Of a DNA stretch of 21,338 nt, positions 1-6,376 are shown one piece after another; position 1 is the first letter of the stretch; every line of letters starts with the position of its first letter. Where the stretch lies: positions 1 through 21,338 of the forward strand of contig CAYGWJ010000114.1 of the NCBI GenBank assembly GCA_964353405.1, in the 5' to 3' direction. This stretch comes from JBGLNJ01 sp964353405. Its GTDB lineage: Bacteria > Chloroflexota > Anaerolineae > Fen-1058. The position numbers and the translations under genes are program-made. The notes below the pieces were generated by a model. It worked only from the letters and a program-made list of their open reading frames with translations. It had not been told where the DNA came from and searched no databases.

Positions 1-1
1 A

Positions 2-274
2 ATGGCAGAGACCCGTCCCGAGGTGACAGCCGGCGATTACGCTGCGTGCGATGCATTTGACGTGCGAGAACGCCTGGGCCAAATTACCGCGCCGACGCTC
101 GTCATCGGCGGGACGGCGGATCAGATGACGCCGTTCAAGTATGCAGGATTTTTAGCAGAGAAAATCTCGGGCGCAAAGCTGGCGAGGATCGAAGGCGCAG
201 GGCACATGGTCATGCTTGAACAGCCGGAGCTTGTTGCACAGCATATGGAGCAATTTCTTGCAAGGGTTTTGTAA
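2..274 (+). CDS. alpha/beta hydrolase, C-terminal part (5' end outside window)
   Basis: This is the last 90 residues of an alpha/beta-hydrolase fold protein. The segment ITAPTLVIGGTADQMTP is the strand-turn that carries the acid residue of the catalytic triad (Asp in TADQ). GAGHMVMLEQPE is the usual C-terminal block that carries the catalytic histidine. The nucleophile elbow (GxSxG) is absent because it lies upstream of the window, so the first ATG here is almost certainly internal. The substrate cannot be told from this part. The frame ends in TAA, and the next gene starts 69 bases later with its own Shine-Dalgarno sequence. Confidence 0.85.
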   Translation: MAETRPEVTAGDYAACDAFDVRERLGQITAPTLVIGGTADQMTPFKYAGFLAEKISGAKLARIEGAGHMVMLEQPELVAQHMEQFLARVL

Positions 275-343
275 AAGCTCAACTGTCATCGCAATAGACA
301 GCCTGCCCAGTTCGGTGTATGATAAAGGCCGGAGGAAAGACTT

Positions 344-592
344 GTGAAGGAACAGCAACTGCTCGAACGAATCACGCTGAATCCGCAAGTGATGACAGGC
401 AAGCCCGTCATCCGGGGAACGCGCCTGACGGTAGAATATATCCTCAACCTCTTGGCTCATGGAGCGACTGAGGCAGAGATTCTGCAGGAATATGAGGGGC
501 TAATTCGAGAAGACATTCAGGCCTGCTTGTTGTTTGCTGCCCAATCTCTGGAAAGCACAGTTTTTATGCCGCTGGTTGCGGAGATAGCCTAA
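344..592 (+). CDS. DUF433 family antitoxin
   Basis: This 82-residue protein starts with GTG, eight bases after a GGAGG at 331-335. It matches the DUF433 (VapB-like) pattern: an N-terminal segment ending in GKPVIRGTRLTVEYILNLLAHGAT, then EILQEYEGLIREDIQACLLFAA, a small winged or helix-turn-helix-like fold. Members are usually the antitoxin partner of a DUF5615 (PIN-like, Mut7-C-like) toxin encoded immediately downstream. Here the stop codon TAA directly abuts the ATG of a DUF5615 remnant at 593, so the pair was translationally coupled. The protein is full length and looks intact, while its partner is not. Antitoxin function is inferred from the family; autoregulation would be expected but no clear operator is visible. 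Confidence 0.85.
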   Translation: MKEQQLLERITLNPQVMTGKPVIRGTRLTVEYILNLLAHGATEAEILQEYEGLIREDIQACLLFAAQSLESTVFMPLVAEIA

Positions 593-730
593 ATGCGATT
601 CCTGGTGGACGAATGCACCGGCCCGCAAGTCGCGCGCTGGTTACGTGGACAGCTTGTGAGCTACGCCGACCGACTGGCCGACCAATTTGTTGTGGTCACG
701 GAAACGCGAGTACGTTTCGCACGACAATAG
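593..730 (+). pseudogene. DUF5615 PIN-like toxin, internally deleted remnant
   Basis: The frame starts at the ATG touching the antitoxin stop codon and runs 45 codons to TAG. The first 20 residues (MRFLVDECTGPQVARWLRGQ) are the canonical DUF5615 N-terminus with the acidic VDE pair. The remaining 25 (LVSYADRLADQFVVVTETRVRFARQ, split here as LVSYADRLADQF and VVVTETRVRFARQ) match the usual C-terminus. Family members are roughly 110-125 residues, so about 65-75 codons of the core, including the central acidic residues of the nuclease centre, are missing. The reading frame is preserved across the join. The product would very likely be catalytically dead. The deletion could be real or an assembly collapse. 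Confidence 0.75.
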
Positions 731-764
731 TGCAAGCCAATCTGCATGGTAAGGAGAGTGCACA

Positions 765-1214
765 ATGACAGATTACTTGGTCTACTGGCAAAGCTTCTGG
801 AATGATGTCGATGACCCAGCCGAAGTAGTGCATGATTGGTACACAAAGAACGAAACTTTCTACAATCAGATAGAACGTGGTGACAATCTGTGGGTTGTTG
901 TGTCGGGCGGACAAGATTCTCCTGGCGAGTGGCGTTTGCTCCAGCGAATTTATGTTGCAAGTCGCGATCCTCACCTTCAGCAATCCCAATACGGTCCCTA
1001 TCACGTCATTGGTGATGAACAGCAGGGTAAAGTATTCGACCCTAGTTTGCAGCCCGACTTCGCGCCCCTGTTAAAGAAACTGCGATTTGCCAGCGGAAAT
1101 AGAATCACCTTAAGCGGTGGGCAAATCGGTCAAGCTTTGCAGAGCATTCGGCGATTGTCAGACTCAGATGTCGTTTTGCTGAGAGAATATGCAGAGATGC
1201 TCAAGCCAATATAG
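765..1214 (+). CDS. hypothetical protein, possible EVE/PUA-like fold
   Basis: This 149-residue soluble protein has AAGGAGA (751-757) just upstream of its ATG. I do not recognise a named family. The N-terminal half is rich in aromatics (YLVYWQSFWNDV, then HDWYTKNETFYNQIERGDNLWVVVSGG), and the RGDxLWVVVSG strand followed by EWRLLQRIYVAS resembles the core strands of EVE/PUA-like domains that bind modified bases or nucleic acid. The C-terminal part (ITLSGGQIGQALQSIRRLSDSDVVLLREYAEML) is a short helical tail. There is no signal peptide or membrane segment. It sits alone between a decayed toxin-antitoxin pair and convergent rdgB, a typical accessory location. The EVE-like assignment is an impression only. 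Confidence 0.7.
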   Translation: MTDYLVYWQSFWNDVDDPAEVVHDWYTKNETFYNQIERGDNLWVVVSGGQDSPGEWRLLQRIYVASRDPHLQQSQYGPYHVIGDEQQGKVFDPSLQPDFAPLLKKLRFASGNRITLSGGQIGQALQSIRRLSDSDVVLLREYAEMLKPI

Positions 1215-1253
1215 GCACACAAAAAACATCAGCTTGGATAATGCGGTTAGCAG

Positions 1254-1844
1254 TCATCCTTCCGCCCTTAGCCTTTCGCGTGCCAGCGCCGCCGCACGCG
1301 CGCGATGACTGATTTGGTTCTTTCTCTCTTCCGGCAGCTCGGCCATCGTGCAGCTATGCTCCGGCATATAGAACACCGGATCGAAGCCGAACCCGTTCGT
1401 CCCCTTGGGTTCGAAGGCAATCACTCCGTCGCATTGTCCATCAAAAGTCTCAATATGCCCGTCCGGCCGGGCGAGCGCGATGACGCACCGAAATCGCGCG
1501 GCGCGTTTTTCCCACGGCACGCCGTCAAGCGCAGCCAACAACTTGTTGTAGCGGTCGGCATCGGTCGCGCCTTTTCCGGCGTATCGCGCAGAATAAACGC
1601 CCGGCTCGCCGCCCAATGCCTCGACCTCAAGCCCTGAATCATCCGCCAGCGTGAGCAAGCCGCTGACTTGACTGTAAGCCATTGCTTTCAGTCGTGCGTT
1701 CTCCTCAAACGTCTGGCCGGTCTCGTCAACCTCATCGGTTATTCCTAGATCAGCCGGCCTGCACAGTTCCATGTCAAGCCCGGCCAGCAAAGCCTGATAT
1801 TCCTTCACCTTGCCAGGATTGTTGGTCGCCACAAGCAGCCGCAT
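1254..1844 (-). CDS. rdgB: XTP/dITP pyrophosphatase (RdgB/HAM1 family)
   Basis: The product hydrolyses non-canonical purine triphosphates (ITP, dITP, XTP) to monophosphates and keeps them out of DNA and RNA. The 196-residue protein has every family hallmark: TNNPGKVKEY at the N-terminus, DETGQTFEENARLKA, the catalytic DDSGLEVEALGG, SARYAG, GTNGFGFDPVF and the C-terminal MAELPEERKNQISHRARA block. I chose the ATG at 1844 over an upstream in-frame ATG at 1880 because a GGGGG Shine-Dalgarno lies about six bases before it. In addition, a promoter at 1864-1892 would place the upstream ATG ahead of the transcript start. It is convergent with the hypothetical gene at 765-1214 and divergent from the FHA gene. 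Confidence 0.95.
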   Translation of the reverse strand: MRLLVATNNPGKVKEYQALLAGLDMELCRPADLGITDEVDETGQTFEENARLKAMAYSQVSGLLTLADDSGLEVEALGGEPGVYSARYAGKGATDADRYNKLLAALDGVPWEKRAARFRCVIALARPDGHIETFDGQCDGVIAFEPKGTNGFGFDPVFYMPEHSCTMAELPEERKNQISHRARAAALARERLRAEG

Positions 1845-1863
1845 GAGCACCCCCTGCCACGGG

Positions 1864-1892
1864 ACTATAGCATGGCGCAATCAGTCCGTCAA
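1864..1892 (-). promoter_or_regulatory. sigma70-type promoter of rdgB
   Basis: On the minus strand TTGACG (1887-1892) is followed after exactly 17 bases by TATAGT (1864-1869). The expected start point leaves a leader of only about a dozen bases before the rdgB ATG at 1844. Confidence 0.7.
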
Positions 1893-1914
1893 ATCGTTAC
1901 GAGCGATCCCAAAT

Positions 1915-1943
1915 TTGACAATGCCTTTCAAGCGGCGTATACT
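1915..1943 (+). promoter_or_regulatory. sigma70-type promoter of the FHA gene
   Basis: TTGACA (1915-1920) and TATACT (1938-1943) are separated by 17 bases, close to consensus. The expected transcript has a leader of about 130 bases containing the hairpin at 2000-2032. Its -35 box lies 22 bases from the -35 box of the divergent rdgB promoter. Confidence 0.7.
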
Positions 1944-1999
1944 CTGCGTGTCGGTCGTGACCAACACTTTACCACTCATGTCGGCTCAAAGGTGAAATC

Positions 2000-2032
2000 G
2001 GCGTAGGACAAGTTGGCAACTTGTCCTACGCC
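2000..2032. repeat. perfect palindromic hairpin repeat in the FHA gene leader
   Basis: The arm GGCGTAGGACAAGTT (2000-2014) is followed by a three-base loop GGC and the exact reverse complement AACTTGTCCTACGCC (2018-2032). There is no T-run after it, and a gene follows about 50 bases downstream, so it does not look like an ordinary terminator. It resembles a dispersed intergenic palindromic element of the REP type. Confidence 0.85.
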
Positions 2033-2079
2033 GCCTGCAAGCCTACATGAGCCCACTTTACATGGCACAGGAGGGTCGG

Positions 2080-2706
2080 ATGGCAGTCAGTGGATTGCAG
2101 CTTCTAGTGCAGCAAGGCCCGCGAGCGGGCCAGTCGTTTGACCTCGACAAGCCCGTCATCACCCTTGGCCGCGAGGCGGGCAGCGACATTGTCCTGGAAG
2201 ACCCGCAAGTGAGCCGCCATCACGCGCGGCTGACGCTTCAAGCCGGCGGCTATGTCATCGAGGACTTGGGCAGCACTAACGGCACGTTCATCAACGAGCA
2301 GCGCCTGGCGGGCGCGCAGCTCATTAACCCCGGCGACAAGCTCCGCCTGGGCGATAACGTGGTGCTAAGCGTTTCGGGCAGCCTGGGCGTGGGCGAGACG
2401 GTTGTGGGGCATGGACAGGCCCCGACCCTGCCGCCGTCGTTCGGCGCTCCACCGCCCCCACCGTCATCCTTTAGTGCTCCGCCACCTCCCCCGCCATCCT
2501 TCAGCACTCCGCCCCCACCTCCGCCGATGGCCTATGGCGCACCGCCGCCTCCCGCAAAGAAAGGCTCGCGGGTATGGCTGTGGGGTATCGGATGTCTCCT
2601 TTTGCTGTGCGTCGTTTGTGGAGGAATCAGCGCCTATCTGTACATGAATCCCGGGCCGGTTAATGCATTCCTCAAGATGATCGGAGTAGACCTCACGTTC
2701 CAATAG
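2080..2706 (+). CDS. FHA-domain protein with proline repeats and C-terminal membrane anchor
   Basis: This 208-residue protein has an N-terminal forkhead-associated domain (about residues 5-100), which binds phosphothreonine peptides. The diagnostic residues are all present: GRE (30-32), SRHHARL (45-51) and LGSTNGTF (from about 63). A 10-residue repeat follows (about 120-158: SFGAPPPPPS, SFSAPPPPPP, SFSTPPPPPP, MAYGAPPPP), then KKGSR and one hydrophobic helix (about 165-189) with a short tail. It is therefore a cytoplasmic FHA reader tethered to the membrane. Two in-frame ATGs lie upstream (2047 and 2062), but only the ATG at 2080 has a well placed GGAGGG (2070-2075). No Ser/Thr kinase is visible in the window. 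Family function in signalling is known; the partner here is not. Confidence 0.9.
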   Translation: MAVSGLQLLVQQGPRAGQSFDLDKPVITLGREAGSDIVLEDPQVSRHHARLTLQAGGYVIEDLGSTNGTFINEQRLAGAQLINPGDKLRLGDNVVLSVSGSLGVGETVVGHGQAPTLPPSFGAPPPPPSSFSAPPPPPPSFSTPPPPPPMAYGAPPPPAKKGSRVWLWGIGCLLLLCVVCGGISAYLYMNPGPVNAFLKMIGVDLTFQ

Positions 2707-2712
2707 AATGAA

Positions 2713-2743
2713 AAACCTCCAAGGTCCACGACCACGGAGGTTT
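2713..2743 (+). terminator. terminator-like hairpin after the FHA gene
   Basis: AAACCTCC (2713-2720) pairs with GGAGGTTT (2736-2743), starting seven bases after the FHA stop codon and followed by TATATT. The uridine tract is weak, so this is a moderate-confidence intrinsic terminator. Confidence 0.55.
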
Positions 2744-2752
2744 ATATTAAAA

Positions 2753-2788
2753 GACCCGAAGGGTCGCTTGGCGCGAACCCTTCGGGTC
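2753..2788 (-). terminator. intrinsic terminator of the dnaJ-htrA-eRF1-like operon
   Basis: GACCCGAAGGGT (2753-2764) and ACCCTTCGGGTC (2777-2788) form a perfect 12-bp stem with a 12-base loop. Read on the minus strand it begins a few bases after the stop codon of the eRF1-like gene and is followed by TTTTAATAT, a good termination tract. The two hairpins together separate convergent genes. Confidence 0.8.
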
Positions 2789-2793
2789 ACGCA

Positions 2794-3906
2794 TCAATAC
2801 CTCAACAGCGCTCCCACACCGGCCTGCATCAACTCGTCATGTCCGGCCACCATCTCCACGTGACCGCCCTGCTCCAATACCTGCTGAATGGTCGCCTCGA
2901 CTGCGTCGGGGATGTGCGCCATCTTGCCACCGCAGAACGGGCATGTGTCGAGGCGCTGCCCGGTGACGTAAGCGCACTGCTGGCATTGAAAGCCCTCGGC
3001 CTTGTAGCCCTCGGCCACGAGCAAAGTCTGCACGCGGCCTTCGTGCGCGGCGCTAAGCGTGTCGTCGAGTCGCACGACGCCGCCCTTGCCTTTGGCTGCA
3101 GCCGTGATGACGGCGTCGGCCAGCGCTGCTTCGCGCTCAAGCTCGACCTCGTCCAGAATCTTGATCGCCTTGTCGCGCACATCGTTCTCGTGAATCGTCA
3201 TGTCCGCCGGAAAAGTGCCGATGATGCGGTCGGCCCACACGCGCGGCAGCTTGGACTTGAACTGCTTGAGCGCCTCGGCCTTGCCACCCAGCAGCAAGTT
3301 GCGCGGCTGATGCGCCTCGCAAAACGCCACGGTCAAGGCCGCCGCTTCTTTCAAGTTGCGCGACGCGACCTCATCTTCATGCTTGTTCGCCGTGGCGCCC
3401 GTCCCGCCGCGCCGGCCCTTTTCCGCCGAGCCGCCTCCGGCTTTGACGCGCCGCACCGGCTCGCCCATCATCCCTTCGGTGCGAATCAGCTCGCCCACGT
3501 GGAACAGCATCAGCCGCACGCCTTGCTTGTCCAAAACGGCCACGGCAAAGCGGCCCAAGGTATCCCACAACTTTACGAGCGGCGTGACGTAGGGCTTGGG
3601 CCCGACAAAGACGTGATCGGCCACCGCCACCGGCAGCGAAAAGGCACGCCAGAATCTATCGGCGGCGCAGGAAAACACGGCCACCCCCCGGCCACTCCAA
3701 TCGTACTCCAGGTCAAAGTAACGCTCAACGGCGGCAACGTCTGTGCCCGCCGCCCGCTCGCCAGCGCCACGCAGCAACTGGCGCAGCGCCAACTTGTATT
3801 CGTCGGTCGTGTGCTGAGATGGATCAACGTTCAGGTATAGACTGAGCATGGGCGTGCCCGTGCCTTTGTACTCGGCCAACTCTTGCAAGTCCTTTCGACT
3901 AAACAT
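2794..3906 (-). CDS. bacterial eRF1-like protein (baeRF family)
   Basis: This 370-residue homologue of archaeal/eukaryotic class I release factors belongs to the bacterial eRF1-like (baeRF) group, which comparative genomics has linked to stalled-ribosome rescue. Visible parts are an N-terminal domain (1-115), the central segment LGRFAVAVLDKQGVRLMLF (118-135), a Gly/basic loop at about 156-176, and the C-terminal eL30-like domain. That last domain carries a CxxC...CxxC zinc ribbon (C308, C311, C322, C325). At the place where true release factors have GGQ the loop reads RRGGTGATANKHEDE, so the glutamine is replaced. The start has AAAGGAGG just upstream. It is the third gene after dnaJ-like and HtrA-like genes (54-base gap). 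Family assignment is confident; activity is inferred. Confidence 0.85.
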   Translation of the reverse strand: MFSRKDLQELAEYKGTGTPMLSLYLNVDPSQHTTDEYKLALRQLLRGAGERAAGTDVAAVERYFDLEYDWSGRGVAVFSCAADRFWRAFSLPVAVADHVFVGPKPYVTPLVKLWDTLGRFAVAVLDKQGVRLMLFHVGELIRTEGMMGEPVRRVKAGGGSAEKGRRGGTGATANKHEDEVASRNLKEAAALTVAFCEAHQPRNLLLGGKAEALKQFKSKLPRVWADRIIGTFPADMTIHENDVRDKAIKILDEVELEREAALADAVITAAAKGKGGVVRLDDTLSAAHEGRVQTLLVAEGYKAEGFQCQQCAYVTGQRLDTCPFCGGKMAHIPDAVEATIQQVLEQGGHVEMVAGHDELMQAGVGALLRY

Positions 3907-3960
3907 TGAGCCTCCTTTGAATAGAGTATCGCAACAGACTTTTTCTCGGCGGCGCGCTGG

Positions 3961-5136
3961 CTACTTGGGGCGCTCGCTGAGCTTGACCTGGAATTTCTGC
4001 TCCTTTCCGTCACGCAGGACTGTCACGGTGATGGTCTGCCCCACCCTGGTATGGTTTGCCAGATAGGTGATCATGGCGTCAAAATCTCGGATGGGATTGT
4101 CGTCAATTGCGGTGATAATGTCTCCGCCGGTCTGCACGGGAACGCCGCGAACGCGCGTTTGCTGGTTGCCACCCTCGAGTCCCGCCTGCTCGGCCGGCCC
4201 ATTCGGCGCCACGGACGCAATCAGCACGCCGTGATCCACGGGCAATTTGAGTGCTATTGCCAACTCGGCGATGGAAAAGCTATTGTCCACTGAAACGCCC
4301 AGGTACGCATACGACACGCTGCCTTTTTCGATCAATTGCGGCACAACACGCTTGACCGTGTTGACCGGGATGGCAAACCCGACGCCCGAATTGGCGCGCA
4401 CTCCGCTATCGGTGCGAATAGCCGCGTTCACGCCGATGACGCGCCCGCTAATGTCCAGGAGAGGCCCACCACTGTTGCCGGGATTGATCGCCGCATCGGT
4501 CTGGACGATTTGCGGGTTCTGAAAAAAGCCGGTGTCGGTGCTTTGGTCGGCGGGCAGCGTGCGGCCCAGAGCACTGACGATGCCCAGCGTCATGCTGCCC
4601 TGCAGGCCGAACGGGTTGCCGATGGCGACGACGTGCTGCCCGACCTTGACGGCATCGCTGTCGCCCAACTCGACCGGCGTGAGCCAGCTTTCCGGCACGT
4701 CCACCTTGATCACCGCCAGGTCGCTGTAGCCATCGGCGCCAACGACCTGGGCATCGGCCACGCGGCCATCGGAAAACGTCACTTCCAGTCCAGTGGCGCT
4801 CGCCACAACATGATTGTTGGTGACAATGTGGCCCTGTTTGTCAATCACAAAGCCCGAGCCGGTTCCGACGTCGGTCGTCTGGTTGCCCGTCCCGCTGGAC
4901 ACGGTGATGTTGACGACGGCCGTGTTCACGCGCAGATACAGGTTTTCCAGCAGCGCTTCTTCCGTGGCGAGCTGGGTTCCAGCGGAAGCCGGCAGTGGAG
5001 TCGGCGCGAGGACAGTGGAAACCGGATTGGGTTTGGATTGAACCGGTGCGTCGCCGGGCACCAGGAAGGTTCCCGCATTGCATGCCAGTGTTGCCAGCAC
5101 CAACATCACGACGACAAACATCTGAAGACGTTTCAT
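3961..5136 (-). CDS. HtrA/DegP-like trypsin-type protease with PDZ domain, lipoprotein
   Basis: This 391-residue S1C-family serine protease is predicted to be exported and to degrade damaged envelope proteins. The N-terminus is a signal peptide with a lipobox-like end (LATLAC, Cys19), so it is probably lipid-anchored. A Thr/Pro-rich linker follows. The catalytic triad is complete: His109 (TNNHVV), Asp139 (YSDLAVIK) and Ser222 (GNSGGPLLD). One PDZ domain occupies about 277-385. I chose the ATG at 5136 over an upstream in-frame ATG at 5160 because the signal peptide begins there, AGAGG lies about nine bases upstream, and the longer form would overlap the dnaJ-like gene. The gap to that gene is only four bases, so they are co-transcribed. 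Confidence 0.92.
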   Translation of the reverse strand: MKRLQMFVVVMLVLATLACNAGTFLVPGDAPVQSKPNPVSTVLAPTPLPASAGTQLATEEALLENLYLRVNTAVVNITVSSGTGNQTTDVGTGSGFVIDKQGHIVTNNHVVASATGLEVTFSDGRVADAQVVGADGYSDLAVIKVDVPESWLTPVELGDSDAVKVGQHVVAIGNPFGLQGSMTLGIVSALGRTLPADQSTDTGFFQNPQIVQTDAAINPGNSGGPLLDISGRVIGVNAAIRTDSGVRANSGVGFAIPVNTVKRVVPQLIEKGSVSYAYLGVSVDNSFSIAELAIALKLPVDHGVLIASVAPNGPAEQAGLEGGNQQTRVRGVPVQTGGDIITAIDDNPIRDFDAMITYLANHTRVGQTITVTVLRDGKEQKFQVKLSERPK

Positions 5137-5140
5137 TCGC

Positions 5141-6094
5141 TTACCTCTCGCGCGTGTCACCTTGTCTCAACCGGGCTAACTCGCGGAACAACTCTCGCTC
5201 GCGCTCTGTTAGCTTTTGGGGGATCATCACCTGCACCTGAACGAGCAGGTCGCCGCGCGTCTCAGTGTCACGCAGGTGCGGCATCCCCTGCCCGGCCAGC
5301 CGGATCGTGCGGCCCGACTGCGTCTCTGGCGGAATCTTGAGCTTGATGTCGCCGCCCAGCGCGTGAACGATGGCGTCGCCACCCAGGACGGCCGTGTACA
5401 AATCCACCGGCAGCTTGCAGCGCAGATGGTCGCCGTCACGCTCGAACGTCTCATGCGGCAGTACCTTGACGACGAGATACAAATCACCCGCTGGCCCGCC
5501 GATGCCGGACGTGCCCTGGCCCTTCAAGCGCACCCGCGTGCCGTTGCTGGCCCCGGCGGGAAGCTTGACCTCAATGTGCTGGCCGGCTTTCGACAAGACG
5601 CGCGCCGTCCCGGCAAAGGCTTCTTCCAGCGTGATTTCGATTTCTTGCTCGGAATCCCGCCCGCGCACGCCCTGCGAAGACGCGGAACGCGAAGCGCGCC
5701 GGAACACATCTTGTCCGGCCCCCGCCCCGCCAAAGATGGACGTAAAGAAATCGGACAAGTCGCCCAGATCGCTATACTCGACCCGCACATTGCCGCCGGG
5801 CTGGCCGCCAAAGCCGCCCATCCACTGGCTCCAGTCAAAGCCGCGCGGATCGCCGCCCATGCGTTGATACTGCTGGTAACTTGCGCCAAGCTGATCGTAC
5901 TTTTTCCGGCGCTCCGGGTCAGAGAGCACCTCGTAAGCCTCATTGATCTGCTTAAAGCGCTCCTCGGCTTTTTTGTTGCCGGGGTTCATGTCCGGGTGCA
6001 GCTCACGCGCGAGCTTGCGATACGCCTTTTTGATCTGGGCCCCGGTCGCGTTTTTCTCCACTCCCAGAGTTCTGTAGTAATCCTGGTATTCCAT
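5141..6094 (-). CDS. DnaJ/CbpA-type J-domain co-chaperone
   Basis: This 317-residue type II Hsp40 has an N-terminal J domain (about 4-70) with the HPD motif at 33-35 that stimulates DnaK ATPase. A Gly/Phe-rich segment (about 80-130, including GGFGGQPGGN and FGGAGAG) follows, then two beta-sandwich substrate-binding domains (from about 145: EITLEEAFAGTARV, LPAGASNGTRVRLKGQG, DLYLVVKVLPHETFERDGD) and a short C-terminal helix. The cysteine-rich zinc module of type I DnaJ is absent, which makes it CbpA-like. The start follows the promoter at 6124-6152 closely; no strong Shine-Dalgarno is visible. No CIRCE element is seen. It leads an operon with the HtrA-like protease and eRF1-like gene. Confidence 0.93.
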   Translation of the reverse strand: MEYQDYYRTLGVEKNATGAQIKKAYRKLARELHPDMNPGNKKAEERFKQINEAYEVLSDPERRKKYDQLGASYQQYQRMGGDPRGFDWSQWMGGFGGQPGGNVRVEYSDLGDLSDFFTSIFGGAGAGQDVFRRASRSASSQGVRGRDSEQEIEITLEEAFAGTARVLSKAGQHIEVKLPAGASNGTRVRLKGQGTSGIGGPAGDLYLVVKVLPHETFERDGDHLRCKLPVDLYTAVLGGDAIVHALGGDIKLKIPPETQSGRTIRLAGQGMPHLRDTETRGDLLVQVQVMIPQKLTERERELFRELARLRQGDTRER

Positions 6095-6123
6095 AGCTCA
6101 TGACCGTTTCAGTGCCTGTTAAG

Positions 6124-6152
6124 ATTGTAGGCTACTTGGGAGCCAGTGTCAA
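6124..6152 (-). promoter_or_regulatory. consensus sigma70-type promoter of the dnaJ-htrA-eRF1-like operon
   Basis: On the minus strand TTGACA (6147-6152) and TACAAT (6124-6129) are separated by exactly 17 bases. The predicted leader to the ATG at 6094 is about 25 bases. Confidence 0.75.
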
Positions 6153-6215
6153 GCGGTTGACAGAACGCAAATCGCACGTCGCGGGGGATAGGTCGCACGC
6201 AGACCAGACGGCGGT

Positions 6216-6342
6216 CTAGCAGTCTGTCGGAGAGACGTTTTGGAGTCTAGGCTTTAGCCGGTTTTGGCCGAAAATCGCCGCGTGCTCACCGGCTGAAGCC
6301 TCGATTCCGGCCCGTCAGGGGTTCTCTCCGACAGGCTGCTAG
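6216..6342. mobile_element. MITE-like palindromic element, copy A
   Basis: This 127-bp element is bounded by CTAGCAGTCTGTCGGAGAG (6216-6234) and CTCTCCGACAGGCTGCTAG (6324-6342), inverted repeats that match at 18 of 19 positions. A second nested inverted repeat (6249-6262 with 6288-6301, 13 of 14 matching) lies inside. It has no coding capacity. The same terminal sequence bounds copy B at 19411-19519, but the interior is different. It fills most of the 282-base gap between the SPFH gene and the dnaJ-like promoter. Non-autonomous mobility is inferred from structure; no transposase is nearby and target-site duplications are not obvious. Confidence 0.65.
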
Positions 6343-6376
6343 AGCCTGCAACTTGCTACTTGTGACCTGAGACGTG

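Noticed and set aside
2047..2079. Upstream starts for the FHA protein (ATG at 2047 and 2062)
   Set aside because: Neither has a Shine-Dalgarno; GGAGGG at 2070-2075 points to the ATG at 2080.
4336..5340. Plus-strand open frame of 334 codons
   Set aside because: It is antisense to the HtrA-like and dnaJ-like genes, both of which have complete motifs.
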